DNA of 52,521 bases from Litorisediminicola beolgyonensis (GCF_042679605.1 NZ_JBHTMU010000031.1:1-52521), one strand, 5' to 3'. Counted from the stretch's first letter, positions 17,119-26,632 are shown. Program-made: numbers and translations. The notes: generated by a model from the letters alone, not told the origin.

Positions 17119-17583
17119 TCAGTCGGGATGCGTGGGGCGTTTGCCGGAGGGGGCAAGATAGGGGCGCGTGACGTCCTTGAGGACCAGCTCGAGCGCCTCC
17201 ACTTCCGCGCGGAGATCGCCGTCCCCGGCAAAGGCCAGCTCGACATGGCCTGCGCCATCCTCTCCCGGCGCGAATGTCACCGACAGGAGCGACAGGACCA
17301 TATCGCGGTCGCTCCGGTCCACGCCCTGGCTTGCCACGCCCAGCACATTCTCGACCACCAAAACCGTCTGTACGCGCTCGACCCCGCCGCGGCCGGGCTG
17401 TTCGTGCCGGAGCCGGTTCAGGAGAAGCGCCAGCCTGCGCTCCTTCGGGCGCCAGCTGATCTCGGAGACCGGCACCACCGCGTCCTGCACGAGAGCCGAC
17501 AGCACCGCCAGATCGTCGGGATCCATCGCGCCCAGGTGGAGCGGTCGCTCGCCGCCATCCTCGAACCGTGCATCTTCGGTCAT
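17119..17583 (-). CDS. DUF2948 family protein
   Basis: This 154-residue protein is recognised as DUF2948 from its sequence (DPDDLAVLSALVQDAVVPVSE, RRLALLLNRLRHE) and from its fixed place between murA and hisD in Alphaproteobacteria. It is soluble, with no signal peptide or catalytic motif. Its ATG overlaps the murA stop by 4 bases. Function unknown; the coupling suggests co-expression with cell-wall synthesis. Confidence 0.9.
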   Translation of the reverse strand: MTEDARFEDGGERPLHLGAMDPDDLAVLSALVQDAVVPVSEISWRPKERRLALLLNRLRHEQPGRGGVERVQTVLVVENVLGVASQGVDRSDRDMVLSLLSVTFAPGEDGAGHVELAFAGDGDLRAEVEALELVLKDVTRPYLAPSGKRPTHPD

Positions 17584-18848
17584 TCGCCGTGGATCCTTTC
17601 GATCTTCGCGCCCACGCCCGAGAGCTTGCGGACGACATGTTCGTAGCCCCGGTCGAGGTGATAGACGCGGTTGACCACCGTCTCTCCCTCGGCCGCGAGC
17701 CCCGCGAGGATCAGCGACACGCTGGCGCGCAGGTCGGTGGCCATCACCGGCGCGCCTTTCAGGCGCTCGACACCGGTGACGGTCGCTGTGCCGCCATGCA
17801 CGTCGATCTGCGCGCCCATCCGCATCAGCTCGGGGGCATGCATGAACCTGTTCTCGAAAATCTTCTCTTCAAGCACCGAGGTTCCCTCGGCGATACAGAG
17901 AAGCGCCATCATCTGCGCCTGCAGGTCGGTCGGAAAGCCGGGGAACGGCTCGGTCGTGACATCGACCGCGTGGACCCGCCCCGCCTTGCGCGCGACCTTG
18001 AGACCGGCCTCGGTTTCCTCGACCGTAATGCCCGCGGCGTCGAGCTTCTCGCAGAAGGCCGCGAGCAGATCGATCCGGCCGCCGAGGCAGGTGACCTCGC
18101 CGCCGCAGATCGCGGGGGCCAACATGTAGGTGCCAAGCTCGATCCGGTCGGTGACGACCTGATGGGTCGCCCCGCCCAGGCGATCGACGCCCTGGATGGT
18201 GATCGTGTCGGTGCCCGCGCCGTCGATCTGCGCGCCCATCTTGATCAGGCACTGGGCCAGGTCGACGATCTCGGGCTCGCGCGCCGCGTTTTTCAGGACC
18301 GTCGTGCCCTTCGCAAGGGTCGCGGCCATGAGCGCGTTCTCGGTCGCGCCGACCGAGACGAGCGGGAACTCGACCACACCGCCCTTGAGACCGCCCGGGG
18401 CCTTGGCATGCACATAGCCGTCGCGGAGATCGAGTTCGGCGCCCATCGCCTCAAGCGCCCGCAGGTGCAGGTCGACGGGCCGGGCCCCGATGGCGCATCC
18501 GCCGGGCAGCGACACCACCGCCGCGTGCTCGCGCGCCAGCATCGGCCCGAGCACCAGGATCGAGGCGCGCATCTTGCGCACGATGTCATACTCGGCCTTC
18601 TGGTTGGTGATCGCGTGCGAGGAGAGCGCCAGCACCTTGCCCTCCTGCAGGGCCGAGACCTCGGCGCCCAGCGATTGCAGGAGCGTGGTCATCGTGCGGA
18701 TGTCCGACAGCCGCGGCGCGTTGGTGAGCGTCAGCGGCTCTTCGCTCAGAAGCGTGGCCGGCATCAGCGTGAGGCAGGCATTCTTTGCACCCGCGATCGG
18801 GATCTCTCCCGAGAGCGGGCCATTGCCTGTGACGACGATCGAATCCAT
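17580..18848 (-). CDS. murA: UDP-N-acetylglucosamine 1-carboxyvinyltransferase
   Basis: This 422-residue enzyme transfers enolpyruvate from PEP to UDP-GlcNAc, the first committed step of peptidoglycan synthesis and the fosfomycin target. Catalytic K23-N24 are in IAGAKNA, and the loop cysteine C118 in LPGGCAIGARPVD is the residue alkylated by fosfomycin, so the enzyme should be sensitive. Length and ends match the family. It is coupled to DUF2948 downstream; a 53-residue basic protein precedes it by 3 bases. Confidence 0.97.
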   Translation of the reverse strand: MDSIVVTGNGPLSGEIPIAGAKNACLTLMPATLLSEEPLTLTNAPRLSDIRTMTTLLQSLGAEVSALQEGKVLALSSHAITNQKAEYDIVRKMRASILVLGPMLAREHAAVVSLPGGCAIGARPVDLHLRALEAMGAELDLRDGYVHAKAPGGLKGGVVEFPLVSVGATENALMAATLAKGTTVLKNAAREPEIVDLAQCLIKMGAQIDGAGTDTITIQGVDRLGGATHQVVTDRIELGTYMLAPAICGGEVTCLGGRIDLLAAFCEKLDAAGITVEETEAGLKVARKAGRVHAVDVTTEPFPGFPTDLQAQMMALLCIAEGTSVLEEKIFENRFMHAPELMRMGAQIDVHGGTATVTGVERLKGAPVMATDLRASVSLILAGLAAEGETVVNRVYHLDRGYEHVVRKLSGVGAKIERIHGE

Positions 18849-18851
18849 GCC

Positions 18852-19013
18852 TCAGTCCTTTGTTGTGTCCGGGTCCGCGCCGGTCTTGGCGCTGTCCTCG
18901 GCCCGCGCGCGGGCCTGCGCCTTGCGCCGTGCCAGGTTGGCCTTGAGCGCAGCCTTCAGCCGCGCTTCGCGGCTCTCGCTCTGGCTGGGTTTGGCGCCGG
19001 GTTTCTGCTCCAT
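18852..19013 (-). CDS. Small basic alanine/lysine/arginine-rich protein upstream of murA
   Basis: This 53-residue frame starts ATG at 19013 (MEQKPGAKPSQSES), continues as a helical Ala/Arg/Lys segment (REARLKAALKANLARRKAQA) and ends with an acidic tail. It stops 3 bases before the murA start, so the two are probably co-transcribed. The charge pattern suggests a single amphipathic helix that could bind nucleic acid or a partner protein. No family motif. Coding is inferred from codon pattern and position. Confidence 0.6.
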   Translation of the reverse strand: MEQKPGAKPSQSESREARLKAALKANLARRKAQARARAEDSAKTGADPDTTKD

Positions 19014-19057
19014 GCCGCCCCCTTTATCGCAGGGGCGAAAAAGGGTCCAGATTGCGC

Positions 19058-19086
19058 TTGCGCCCTTGTGGAATTGCCATTAGAGA
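19058..19086 (+). promoter_or_regulatory. Sigma-70-type promoter of the tRNA gene
   Basis: TTGCGC (19058-19063), a 17-base spacer and TAGAGA (19081-19086) stand 25 bases before the tRNA 5' end. The spacing and the boxes resemble stable-RNA promoters in this group. Confidence 0.5.
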
Positions 19087-19110
19087 CCCGCGCACACCAT
19101 AGGTGTCGGC

Positions 19111-19185
<75 letters not shown>

Positions 19186-19362
19186 TCATCCACCCGCGAC
19201 CCTGAGAGCATGGGGCAAAGCCCCTCCCCGCCGCGGGCCAAGGCGTTCCATGTCTTTCGAATATCCCACCCGCACCGCGACCTCCGCCATTTGATGCAGG
19301 TCATGGCCCGGTTCCTCTCCGTCGCCCATGCTTGGCGGGCAATCTCGTGGAGGAGAGCCTGG

Positions 19363-19794
19363 ATGACACGCATAGTCGCAGCCGCCGTGATAGTGGCGCT
19401 CGCCGGACCGGTCGCCGCCGACGGCGTCGTCACCTACCCGGTCGAGGGGAGCTTCGAGGATGCCGCCTTCGCGGTCGAGAACGCCATCATCGAGCGCGGC
19501 CTGGTGGTCGATTTCGTCAGCCATGTCGGCGCCATGCTCGCGCGCACCGGTGCGGATGTCGGCAGCGAAGTCGCGCTCTTCGAGGCGGCGGATGTCTACC
19601 TCTTCTGCGCCGCCGTGACCTCGCGCAACGTGATGGAGGCCGACCGGATGAACATCGCGCATTGTCCCTACGGCATCTTCGTGGCCGATACCGGCGACGA
19701 AGTGATGATCGGCTATCGCAGCTTCCCCGAGGGCCCGATGCAGGAGGCTCAGGCCCTTCTCGACGAGATCGCCCGGGACGCCTCGGGCAACTGA
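19363..19794 (+). CDS. Secreted DUF302-like protein
   Basis: This 143-residue product starts at an ATG preceded by GGAGGAG. A signal peptide ends at about residue 19 (GPVAA-DG). The mature part has the spacing of DUF302 proteins: a strand VVTYPVEGSFEDAAFAVENA, helix, IIERGLVVDFVSHVG, then a long strand-turn region with YLFCAAVTSR and AHCPYGIFVADTGDEV. Two cysteines (C87 and C100) might pair. The family assignment is from pattern only. It is followed 82 bases later by waaA. Confidence 0.72.
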   Translation: MTRIVAAAVIVALAGPVAADGVVTYPVEGSFEDAAFAVENAIIERGLVVDFVSHVGAMLARTGADVGSEVALFEAADVYLFCAAVTSRNVMEADRMNIAHCPYGIFVADTGDEVMIGYRSFPEGPMQEAQALLDEIARDASGN

Positions 19795-19876
19795 CGCCGC
19801 GCCGCGCGTCACTGGCGCGGCTTTCCCTGCGCGGTGCCGCGCGGTAAGGCACATCCGACCCCATGTCGGAGCCCGG

Positions 19877-21076
19877 ATGTTCGCTTACCGCCTCTTGCTG
19901 ACCCTCGCCGCGCCGCTCCTCTTGTGGAAAGCGCGCGGTCAATGGCGTGAGCGGCTCGGGCTTGAGACAACGCGGGCCGCGCGGCCGCATCTGTGGCTAC
20001 ACGCGGCCTCGAACGGCGAACTGGCCTCGGCGCGGCCGGTGATCGCGGCACTGCAGGAGGCCCGGCCGGATCTGCCGCTCTTCGTCACCTGCAACAGCGA
20101 AACCGGTGTGGCGCTGGCGCGGGAGATGGGGTTCGAGGCGCGGCTGGCTCCCATTGATCTGTCCGGGCCGACGCGCCGGGTGCTGTCGCGCTGGCGCGTG
20201 GCGGCGCATCTGACCATGGAGAGCGAACTCTGGCCGAACCGTATCCGCCTGACCCGCGGCCCGGTGATCGCGCTCGGGGCACGGATGACGGAGAAAAGCG
20301 CGCGGCTCTGGCGGCGGCTGCCCGGCACGGCGCGGGCAAGCCTCGGGCGGATCGCGCTTCTGTCGGCGCAGGAACCCGCGTCATTGGCGCGATTTCGCGC
20401 GCTCGGACTGCCGGAACAGGCAGCGGGACCGGTCACAGATCTCAAGGCGCTTGTCAGCCTGCCGGACCTCGCCCCCGACAGGATGCTGGAAGAGGCCTTC
20501 CGCCGCGGCCGCACCTGGCTTGCCGCCTCGACCCATGACGGCGAAGAGCGGATCGTGCTCGACGCCTTCCGGCAGGCGCGGAAATCGGAGCCGGGTCTGC
20601 GCCTGATCCTCGCGCCGCGCCATCCGCGCCGGGGCGACGAGATTGCCGATCTCGTGCGGGGCGCCGGGCTGATGCTGGCGCGGCGCAGTACCGGGGATGC
20701 GCCGGGACAGGCCGCGGTCTATCTCGCGGATACGATGGGCGAGATGGTGCTCTGGTATCGCCTCGCGGGACGCGTCTTTGTCGGAGGCACGATGGCGGAT
20801 GTGGGCGGCCACACGCCTTACGAGCCCGCCCGCTTTGCCTGCGCCCTGATCCACGGCCCCGATATCGGCAAGAACGCCGCACCCTTCGCGCGGCTTCACG
20901 AGGCGGACGCGGCGATCCGTGTCGAGACCGCCGAGGCGCTGGCGCAGGCGCTGCGCCGGCTCTCGGACCCGGCGCGCCAGACCGAGATGGGAGAGGCCGG
21001 GCGCGCCGCTCTCGCCGGCGCCGCCGATCTCGACGCGCTGATGGCGCGGCTCTTACCGCTCCTTCCCGAAACCTGA
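19877..21076 (+). CDS. waaA: 3-deoxy-D-manno-octulosonic acid (Kdo) transferase
   Basis: This 399-residue GT30 glycosyltransferase adds Kdo to lipid A precursor at the inner membrane. The hydrophobic N-terminal anchor is at about 1-18. The catalytic HAASNGE stretch (42-48, usually HAASVGE) contains the base E48. ESELWPN is at 115-121. The C-terminal GGTMADVGGHTPYEPA is the CMP-Kdo site. The protein is slightly shorter than enterobacterial WaaA (about 425). An N in place of V in the HAASVGE motif is a minor oddity. Confidence 0.93.
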   Translation: MFAYRLLLTLAAPLLLWKARGQWRERLGLETTRAARPHLWLHAASNGELASARPVIAALQEARPDLPLFVTCNSETGVALAREMGFEARLAPIDLSGPTRRVLSRWRVAAHLTMESELWPNRIRLTRGPVIALGARMTEKSARLWRRLPGTARASLGRIALLSAQEPASLARFRALGLPEQAAGPVTDLKALVSLPDLAPDRMLEEAFRRGRTWLAASTHDGEERIVLDAFRQARKSEPGLRLILAPRHPRRGDEIADLVRGAGLMLARRSTGDAPGQAAVYLADTMGEMVLWYRLAGRVFVGGTMADVGGHTPYEPARFACALIHGPDIGKNAAPFARLHEADAAIRVETAEALAQALRRLSDPARQTEMGEAGRAALAGAADLDALMARLLPLLPET

Positions 21077-21154
21077 GCGCGACATGACGCGCCCTTGCCG
21101 GATCGCGCGAGGGCCCCCATTTTAGACAAAGACCAAAGGGATGCCGGTCGCCAG

Positions 21155-21580
21155 ATGATCAGCTATTCGCTCAGATGCGCCGAGGGTCACAGCTTCGACA
21201 GCTGGTTCGCCTCGTCCGATGCCTATGACAGCCTTGCCGCGGCAGGGCATGTGACCTGTGCGGTCTGCGGCTCGGACAAGGTCGAGAAGGAACTCATGAC
21301 CCCGCGTGTTGGCAAATCCGATACGGCGGCCACCAAAACCCCACTCAGCGCGCCGAAATCTCCGGCCGAGCAGGCCATCGCGAAACTGCGCGCCGAGGTC
21401 GAGAAGACCTCCGACTATGTCGGGACAAATTTCGCCCGAGAAGCGCGCGCCATCCACGAAGGCTCGGCCGAAGAGCGCCCGATCTGGGGCGAGGCGCGCC
21501 GCGAGGACGCCAAGAAGCTGATCGAGGACGGCATCCCCGTCGCCCCCCTTCCCTTCCGGCCGACACGCAAGAGCAATTGA
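21155..21580 (+). CDS. DUF1178 family zinc-ribbon-like protein
   Basis: This 141-residue protein starts MISYSLRCAEGHSFDSWF, the DUF1178 N-terminus, with C8 and H12, then CAVC at 35-38, which together could hold a zinc ion. The C-terminal half contains ETERPIWGEA-type residues (EERPIWGEARREDAKKL), a family hallmark. The ATG at 21155 was chosen because it gives this N-terminus. It follows waaA on the same strand after 78 bases. Function unknown. Confidence 0.9.
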   Translation: MISYSLRCAEGHSFDSWFASSDAYDSLAAAGHVTCAVCGSDKVEKELMTPRVGKSDTAATKTPLSAPKSPAEQAIAKLRAEVEKTSDYVGTNFAREARAIHEGSAEERPIWGEARREDAKKLIEDGIPVAPLPFRPTRKSN

Positions 21581-21639
21581 CCCGCGCCTGAGCGGCTCCA
21601 CGTAGCTGGGCAACATACTCAATTCATAGGCCCCTTCCC

Positions 21640-22284
21640 ATGCGTGTTCTCATCACCGGCGCCAATCGCGGCATCGGCGCGTCCCTTGCGACGCGCTACA
21701 CCTCTCGCGGCGACGAAACCCTCGCCACCGCCCGCAGCTTCGACGGTCTCATCGACCTCGACGTGACCGATCCGAACTCGATCGAGAAGCTCGGGCGGCG
21801 CATGAAGGACGATGCGCTCGATCTGCTCATCTGCAATGCCGGCGTCTATCTCGACAAGGGCGAGCCGCTCGAAGGTGGGTTTCCGCCCGAGATGTGGGCG
21901 CAGAGCTTCGCGGTGAACGTCACCGGCGTGTTCCTGACCGTGCAGGCGCTCTTGCCGTCGCTGGAACGGTCCGAGGCGCCCAAGATCGCGATCATCTCGT
22001 CGCAGATGGCCTCGTCGGAGCGCGCGCCGGGCGGCAGCTACATCTACCGCGCGTCCAAATCCGCGGCGCTCAATCTCGGGAGAAACCTTGCGGCGGATCT
22101 GAAACCGCGCGGGATCGCGGTCGGCATCTACCATCCCGGCTGGGTGCGCACGGATATGGGAGGAGGCTCGGCGGATCTCTCGGTCGGCGAAGCGGCGGAC
22201 GGGCTGGTCGAGCGGTTCGATGCGTTGTCGCTCGACACGACGGGCTGTTTCGAGACCTGGGACGGCCGTCCCCACCCCTACTGA
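21640..22284 (+). CDS. Short-chain dehydrogenase/reductase
   Basis: This 214-residue SDR has the cofactor motif TGANRGIG (6-13), NAG (66-68), a catalytic serine around 120-121 and Y136-x3-K140. It resembles the SDR group related to C-factor/YciK-type carbonyl reductases with a shortened C-terminus. It is separated by 3 bases from the SnoaL-like gene downstream, so the two likely form a unit. Substrate unknown. Confidence 0.9.
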   Translation: MRVLITGANRGIGASLATRYTSRGDETLATARSFDGLIDLDVTDPNSIEKLGRRMKDDALDLLICNAGVYLDKGEPLEGGFPPEMWAQSFAVNVTGVFLTVQALLPSLERSEAPKIAIISSQMASSERAPGGSYIYRASKSAALNLGRNLAADLKPRGIAVGIYHPGWVRTDMGGGSADLSVGEAADGLVERFDALSLDTTGCFETWDGRPHPY

Positions 22285-22287
22285 GCC

Positions 22288-22740
22288 ATGCCGCTGCCCG
22301 CCTCTCCAGACGAGTTCCCGAAGGCCTTCGCGACGGCCTGGGCGACCCGCGACGGGGCCGAGATCGGCGCGCTCTTCGCCGAGGACGCGGAGTTCGTGAA
22401 CGTCGTCGGTCTCTGGTGGCATGACCGCGCCGCCATCGCGAAGGCGCATGACTACGCGCTCAAGAGCTTCTTCTCCGAGACCACGCTCACCCCCGGCGCC
22501 ACCCGGGTTCGGCACCTCGGCGAGACCCATGCCCTCGTCCAGTGCCGCTTCCGTCTGACGGGCCAGCGCACGCCCGAGGGCGAGGCCGCGGGAGAGAGGC
22601 GCGCGATCCTGACCTTCGTGCTGGAGCGTCTCGAGACCGGGTGGCAGGCGGTCGCGGCGCAGAACACCGATGTCGTGCCCGGAGCGGAGACGCTGATGGC
22701 CGGAGAGCACGGGCTCGCTGCGGCGGATTACCGCGACTGA
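22288..22740 (+). CDS. SgcJ/EcaC-type SnoaL-like protein
   Basis: This 150-residue protein has the NTF2-like fold pattern: FPKAFATAWATRDGAEIGALFAEDAEFVN, GLWWHDRAAI and the closing strands RRAILTFVLERLETGWQAVAAQNT. This matches the SgcJ/EcaC subset, whose members are mostly uncharacterised. It starts 3 bases after the SDR stop. It ends with a small unstructured tail. No catalytic residues can be assigned. Confidence 0.85.
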   Translation: MPLPASPDEFPKAFATAWATRDGAEIGALFAEDAEFVNVVGLWWHDRAAIAKAHDYALKSFFSETTLTPGATRVRHLGETHALVQCRFRLTGQRTPEGEAAGERRAILTFVLERLETGWQAVAAQNTDVVPGAETLMAGEHGLAAADYRD

Positions 22741-22807
22741 CCTGCGGTCTTGCGCCAGCCGCCCACCGGCAGTAAAGGCGGCGCGACAACACGCCCAGGG
22801 ACGGCCC

Positions 22808-24064
22808 ATGCCCGTATTGGTGATGAAATTCGGCGGCACGTCCGTCGCTACGCTGGATCGCATCCGCCGCGCCGCCAAGCGCGTCGGCGTCGAGGTGGCC
22901 AAGGGCTATGACGTGATCGTCATCGTCTCGGCCATGTCGGGCGAGACCAACAAGCTCGTGGGCTTCGTGAACGAGACCTCGCCCTTCTACGACGCGCGCG
23001 AATACGATGCCGTCGTGTCCTCGGGCGAGAACGTGACCGCCGGCCTCATGGCGCTGACGCTGCAGGAAATGGACGTGCCCGCGCGGTCCTGGCAGGGCTG
23101 GCAGGTGCCGCTCCTGACCACCTCGGCGCACGGCGCTGCGCGGATCGAGGACATCCCGACCGAGAACATCACCCGCAAGTTCGAGGAAGGCATGAAGGTC
23201 GCCGTGGTGGCGGGGTTCCAGGGGCTGAGCCCCGAGGCCCGGATCACCACGCTCGGACGCGGCGGGTCGGACACGACCGCGGTGGCCTTCGCCGCCGCCT
23301 TCGATGCCGAGCGCTGCGACATCTACACGGATGTGGACGGCGTCTACACCACCGATCCGCGGATCTGCGCCAAGGCCCGCAAGCTCGACCGCATCGCCTT
23401 CGAGGAGATGCTCGAGCTCGCCAGCCTCGGCGCCAAGGTGCTGCAGACCCGGTCGGTCGAACTGGCCATGCGCTACAAGGTGAAGCTCAGGGTTCTGTCG
23501 AGCTTCGAAGAGGTCTCGGACGAGGCCGGAACGCTCGTCACGGGCGAGGAGGACATCATGGAATCGAAAGTCGTGGCCGGGGTGGCCTATTCCCGCGACG
23601 AGGCCAAGGTGACGCTGGTGACGGTCGAGGACCGGCCGGGCATCGCCTCGGCGATCTTCGGCACGCTGGCCGAGGCGGGTGTGAACGTGGACATGATCGT
23701 CCAGAACATCTCGGAGAAGAACTACCAGCACCACGAGGGCGGGGTCACCGACATGACCTTCTCCTGCCCGACCGACCAGCTCAAGCGCGCCGAGAAGGCG
23801 CTGGAAGAGGCGCGGACGGCCGGGAAACTGGGCTACGAGCGGCTGGAGACCGAGACCGAGGTCGCCAAGGTATCGGTCGTGGGCATCGGCATGCGCAGCC
23901 ATGCCGGGGTCGCGGCAAAGATGTTCGACACGCTGGCGCGCGAGAACATCAACATCAAGATCATCGCGACCTCCGAGATCAAGATCTCGGTGCTGATCGA
24001 CCGGCGCTACATGGAGCTGGCGGTGCAGGCGCTGCACGACGCGTTCGAGCTGGAGAAGGCCTGA
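22808..24064 (+). CDS. lysC: Aspartate kinase
   Basis: This 418-residue enzyme phosphorylates L-aspartate at the start of lysine, threonine, methionine and diaminopimelate synthesis. The KFGGTS motif is at 7-12, the kinase core has GRGGSDTTAVA and YTDVDGVYTTDPR, and two ACT domains occupy about 265-410 (VTVEDRPGIASAIF; VGIGMRSHAGVAAK). Single-function form with regulatory ACT domains, so feedback by lysine and/or threonine is expected. No strong ribosome-binding site is visible before the ATG. It lies 14 kb from thrC. Confidence 0.96.
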   Translation: MPVLVMKFGGTSVATLDRIRRAAKRVGVEVAKGYDVIVIVSAMSGETNKLVGFVNETSPFYDAREYDAVVSSGENVTAGLMALTLQEMDVPARSWQGWQVPLLTTSAHGAARIEDIPTENITRKFEEGMKVAVVAGFQGLSPEARITTLGRGGSDTTAVAFAAAFDAERCDIYTDVDGVYTTDPRICAKARKLDRIAFEEMLELASLGAKVLQTRSVELAMRYKVKLRVLSSFEEVSDEAGTLVTGEEDIMESKVVAGVAYSRDEAKVTLVTVEDRPGIASAIFGTLAEAGVNVDMIVQNISEKNYQHHEGGVTDMTFSCPTDQLKRAEKALEEARTAGKLGYERLETETEVAKVSVVGIGMRSHAGVAAKMFDTLARENINIKIIATSEIKISVLIDRRYMELAVQALHDAFELEKA

Positions 24065-24351
24065 GCGGTCTTGCCGGAGCGGCGCTCGTTCAGGACGCCG
24101 CTCATCGAGGATCGTCGGCGATCAGGGCCGATCAGGGCGGAGCGCTCGGGGCGCAGAGCCCCCCGGTGCATCGCTCGCACCGATGCTACGCTCGGCATCT
24201 CCGGCGTAATGTCCATCGCGGGATCGCACAAAACGCCACCGTCACGGGCCTCCGATGCGGGTCTGCAAGCGGCTTCCGTGGCGCGCGCTCTTCCCCTTGC
24301 CCCCCGCTCTCCCCTATAGCTTGTCCCCGGGACACCCCAAGGATCGCGTAG

Positions 24352-26589
24352 ATGCCCGACCGCAGCGAAAGCGAAAGCCGGAAACTTCTCGGACGCCTCC
24401 GCGACACCATGGCGGAAGAGGCGGCGGGACAGGAGCGTCTCGACAAGATCACCCATCTTACCGCCGACTCGATGGGGACCGAGGTCTGCTCGATCTACCT
24501 TTTCCGGGATGACGAGACGCTGGAGCTCTGCGCCACCGAGGGCCTGAAGGCCGAGGCCGTGCACCAGACCCGGATGAAACTCGGCGAAGGTCTCGTCGGC
24601 CGCGTGGCGCGCACCGGGCAAACGGTCAATACCGCCGACGCCCCTTCCGCGCGCGGCTTCCGCTACATGCCCGAGACCGGCGAAGAGATTTACTCGAGCT
24701 TTCTCGGCGTGCCGATCCAGCGGCTGGGCGAGAAGCTCGGCGTCCTGGTCGTGCAGTCCAAGACCGCGCGCGAGTTCACCGCGGACGAATGCTACGCGCT
24801 CGAGGTGGTGGCGATGGTCCTGGCCGAGATGGCCGAGCTTGGCGCCTTCGTGGGTGAAGGCGCGGCGCTCAAGGCGCGCCATACCCAGCCGGTTCTCCTG
24901 CGCGGCACGCAGGGCCAGGAGGGCACGGCCGAGGGCCATGTCTGGCTGCACGAGCCCCGCGTCGTCGTCACCAACCTCGTCGCGGACGATCCCGACAAGG
25001 AACTGGCGCGGCTGCACGCCGCGGTCGACGAGCTCAGGATCTCGGTCGACGACCTGCTCGCCGGGGCCGAGGATCCCGAGCAGGTCGCGGTGCTCGAAGC
25101 CTACCGGATGTTCGCTAACTCCAAGGGCTGGCTCCGGCGCATGGACGAGGACATCGCCCGCGGTCTTTCCGCGGAATCCGCGGTCGAGAAGGAGCAGTCC
25201 AAGGCCCGCGCCCGTCTCGGCGAAGCGACGGATCCCTATTTGCGCGAACGGCTCCAGGATCTCGACGATCTCTCCAACCGGCTGTTGCGAATCCTGACCG
25301 GACAGGGGTCGGAGACCGGCGCCGAGATGCCGCCCGATCCGGTGCTGATCGCGCGCAATATCGGGCCGGGCGAGCTTCTGGATTACGGTCGGTCGCTCAA
25401 GGGCATCGTGCTCGAGGAAGGCTCGGTCGGAAGCCACGCCGCCATCGTCGCCCGCGCGCTGGCGATCCCGCTGGTGATTCATGCCGGGCGGATCACGACC
25501 GAGGCGCTCAACGGCGATCACATCATGGTCGACGGCGATCAGGGCATCGTGCATCTGCGCCCCGACGACACGGTCGTCAGCGCCTTCCGCGACAAGATGG
25601 CGATGCAGGCCAAGGCGCTGGAGCGCTACGCCTCGATCCGCGACACCACCTGCGTCACCGCCTGCGGCACCCGCGTGGTCCTGACGATGAATGCTGGTCT
25701 GATGGCCGACCTGCCCTCGCTCGACAGTTCCGGCGCCGAGGGTGTGGGCCTCTTCCGCACCGAGTTGCAGTTCCTCGTGCGCAACCAGATGCCGCGCCGG
25801 AACGAGCTGGCGGCGATCTATGCGCGCGTGCTCGATGCGGCGCATGGCAAGCGCGTTGTGTTCCGGACGCTCGATATCGGCTCGGACAAGGTGCTGCCTT
25901 ACATGAAGCCCAATGACGAGCCGAACCCCGCGCTCGGCTGGCGGGCGATCCGGGTCGGTCTCGACAAGCCGGGCGTGCTGAGGATGCAGCTCCAGGCGCT
26001 TCTGCGCGCCGCCAACGGGCGGCCCCTGTCGATCATGTTCCCCTTCATCGCCCAGCTCGAGGAATACCGCGCGGCGCGCGCGGAGATGGACAAGGCGGTC
26101 AGCCGCGAAGCGCGGCTCGGCCACGCCCTGCCGGAAACGGTCGAGATCGGCGCGATGCTCGAGACGCCGAGCCTCGCCTATGCGCCCAAGCGCTTCTTCC
26201 AAGAGGTCGATTTCGTCTCGATCGGCGGCAACGACCTGAAACAGTTCTTCTTCGCCGCCGACCGCGAGAACGAGCGGGTGCGGCGGCGCTACGACACGCT
26301 CAACACCTCGTTCCTGAGCTTCGTGGAGCGGGTGGTCGAGCGCTGCCAGGAAACCGATACGCCGCTCTCCTTCTGCGGCGAGGATGCGGGCCGCCCGATC
26401 GAGGCGCTCTGTTTCGCCGCCATCGGGCTCAGGGCGCTCTCGATGCGTCCGGCGTCGATCGGGCCGGTCAAGCATCTCCTGATGCGGACCCGGCTCGACG
26501 AGGTGCGCAAGGTGATCTGCGACGCGCGGCATCGCGGCGAGCAATCCGTGCGCGCGGCGGTGATGGAGTATCTGCGCAGCGTCGAGTGA
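24352..26589 (+). CDS. ptsP: Phosphoenolpyruvate--protein phosphotransferase with GAF domain (nitrogen PTS enzyme I)
   Basis: This 745-residue EI-Ntr passes phosphate from PEP to the regulatory phosphocarrier NPr. A GAF sensory domain covers about 15-165. The linker and His-domain carry H362 in GSHAAIVAR, and the C-terminal PEP-binding barrel contains TLDIGSDK, GLFRTE and the catalytic cysteine region SFCGEDAG. Length is typical (about 750). The GAF domain probably senses glutamine or another nitrogen cue. It is separated from lysC by 287 bases, with a 9-base direct repeat but no clear promoter. The hairpin-plus-tail element lies 43 bases after the stop. Confidence 0.96.
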   Translation: MPDRSESESRKLLGRLRDTMAEEAAGQERLDKITHLTADSMGTEVCSIYLFRDDETLELCATEGLKAEAVHQTRMKLGEGLVGRVARTGQTVNTADAPSARGFRYMPETGEEIYSSFLGVPIQRLGEKLGVLVVQSKTAREFTADECYALEVVAMVLAEMAELGAFVGEGAALKARHTQPVLLRGTQGQEGTAEGHVWLHEPRVVVTNLVADDPDKELARLHAAVDELRISVDDLLAGAEDPEQVAVLEAYRMFANSKGWLRRMDEDIARGLSAESAVEKEQSKARARLGEATDPYLRERLQDLDDLSNRLLRILTGQGSETGAEMPPDPVLIARNIGPGELLDYGRSLKGIVLEEGSVGSHAAIVARALAIPLVIHAGRITTEALNGDHIMVDGDQGIVHLRPDDTVVSAFRDKMAMQAKALERYASIRDTTCVTACGTRVVLTMNAGLMADLPSLDSSGAEGVGLFRTELQFLVRNQMPRRNELAAIYARVLDAAHGKRVVFRTLDIGSDKVLPYMKPNDEPNPALGWRAIRVGLDKPGVLRMQLQALLRAANGRPLSIMFPFIAQLEEYRAARAEMDKAVSREARLGHALPETVEIGAMLETPSLAYAPKRFFQEVDFVSIGGNDLKQFFFAADRENERVRRRYDTLNTSFLSFVERVVERCQETDTPLSFCGEDAGRPIEALCFAAIGLRALSMRPASIGPVKHLLMRTRLDEVRKVICDARHRGEQSVRAAVMEYLRSVE

Positions 26590-26632
26590 CGGCCTGGGCC
26601 TCGAGCGGTCGGGCTTGGCGGCGCGTTCGGGA

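Noticed and set aside
19212..19224. GGGGC-AAA-GCCCC hairpin after the tRNA
   Set aside because: The stem is only 5 bp and no T-run follows. Too weak to call a terminator.
24120..24138. Two tandem GATCAGGGC units 10 bases apart between lysC and ptsP
   Set aside because: Only two 9-base copies, with no symmetry or promoter boxes at sensible distance. Too short to support an operator or repeat array.
24291..24320. Possible promoter TTGCCC ... TATAGC before ptsP
   Set aside because: The spacing between the boxes is 12 bases, well short of 16-18, and the alternative upstream box is a poor match.
24007..26544. Minus-strand frame (845 codons) opposite ptsP
   Set aside because: ptsP has every enzyme I motif on the plus strand. 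The antisense translation has no recognisable domain.
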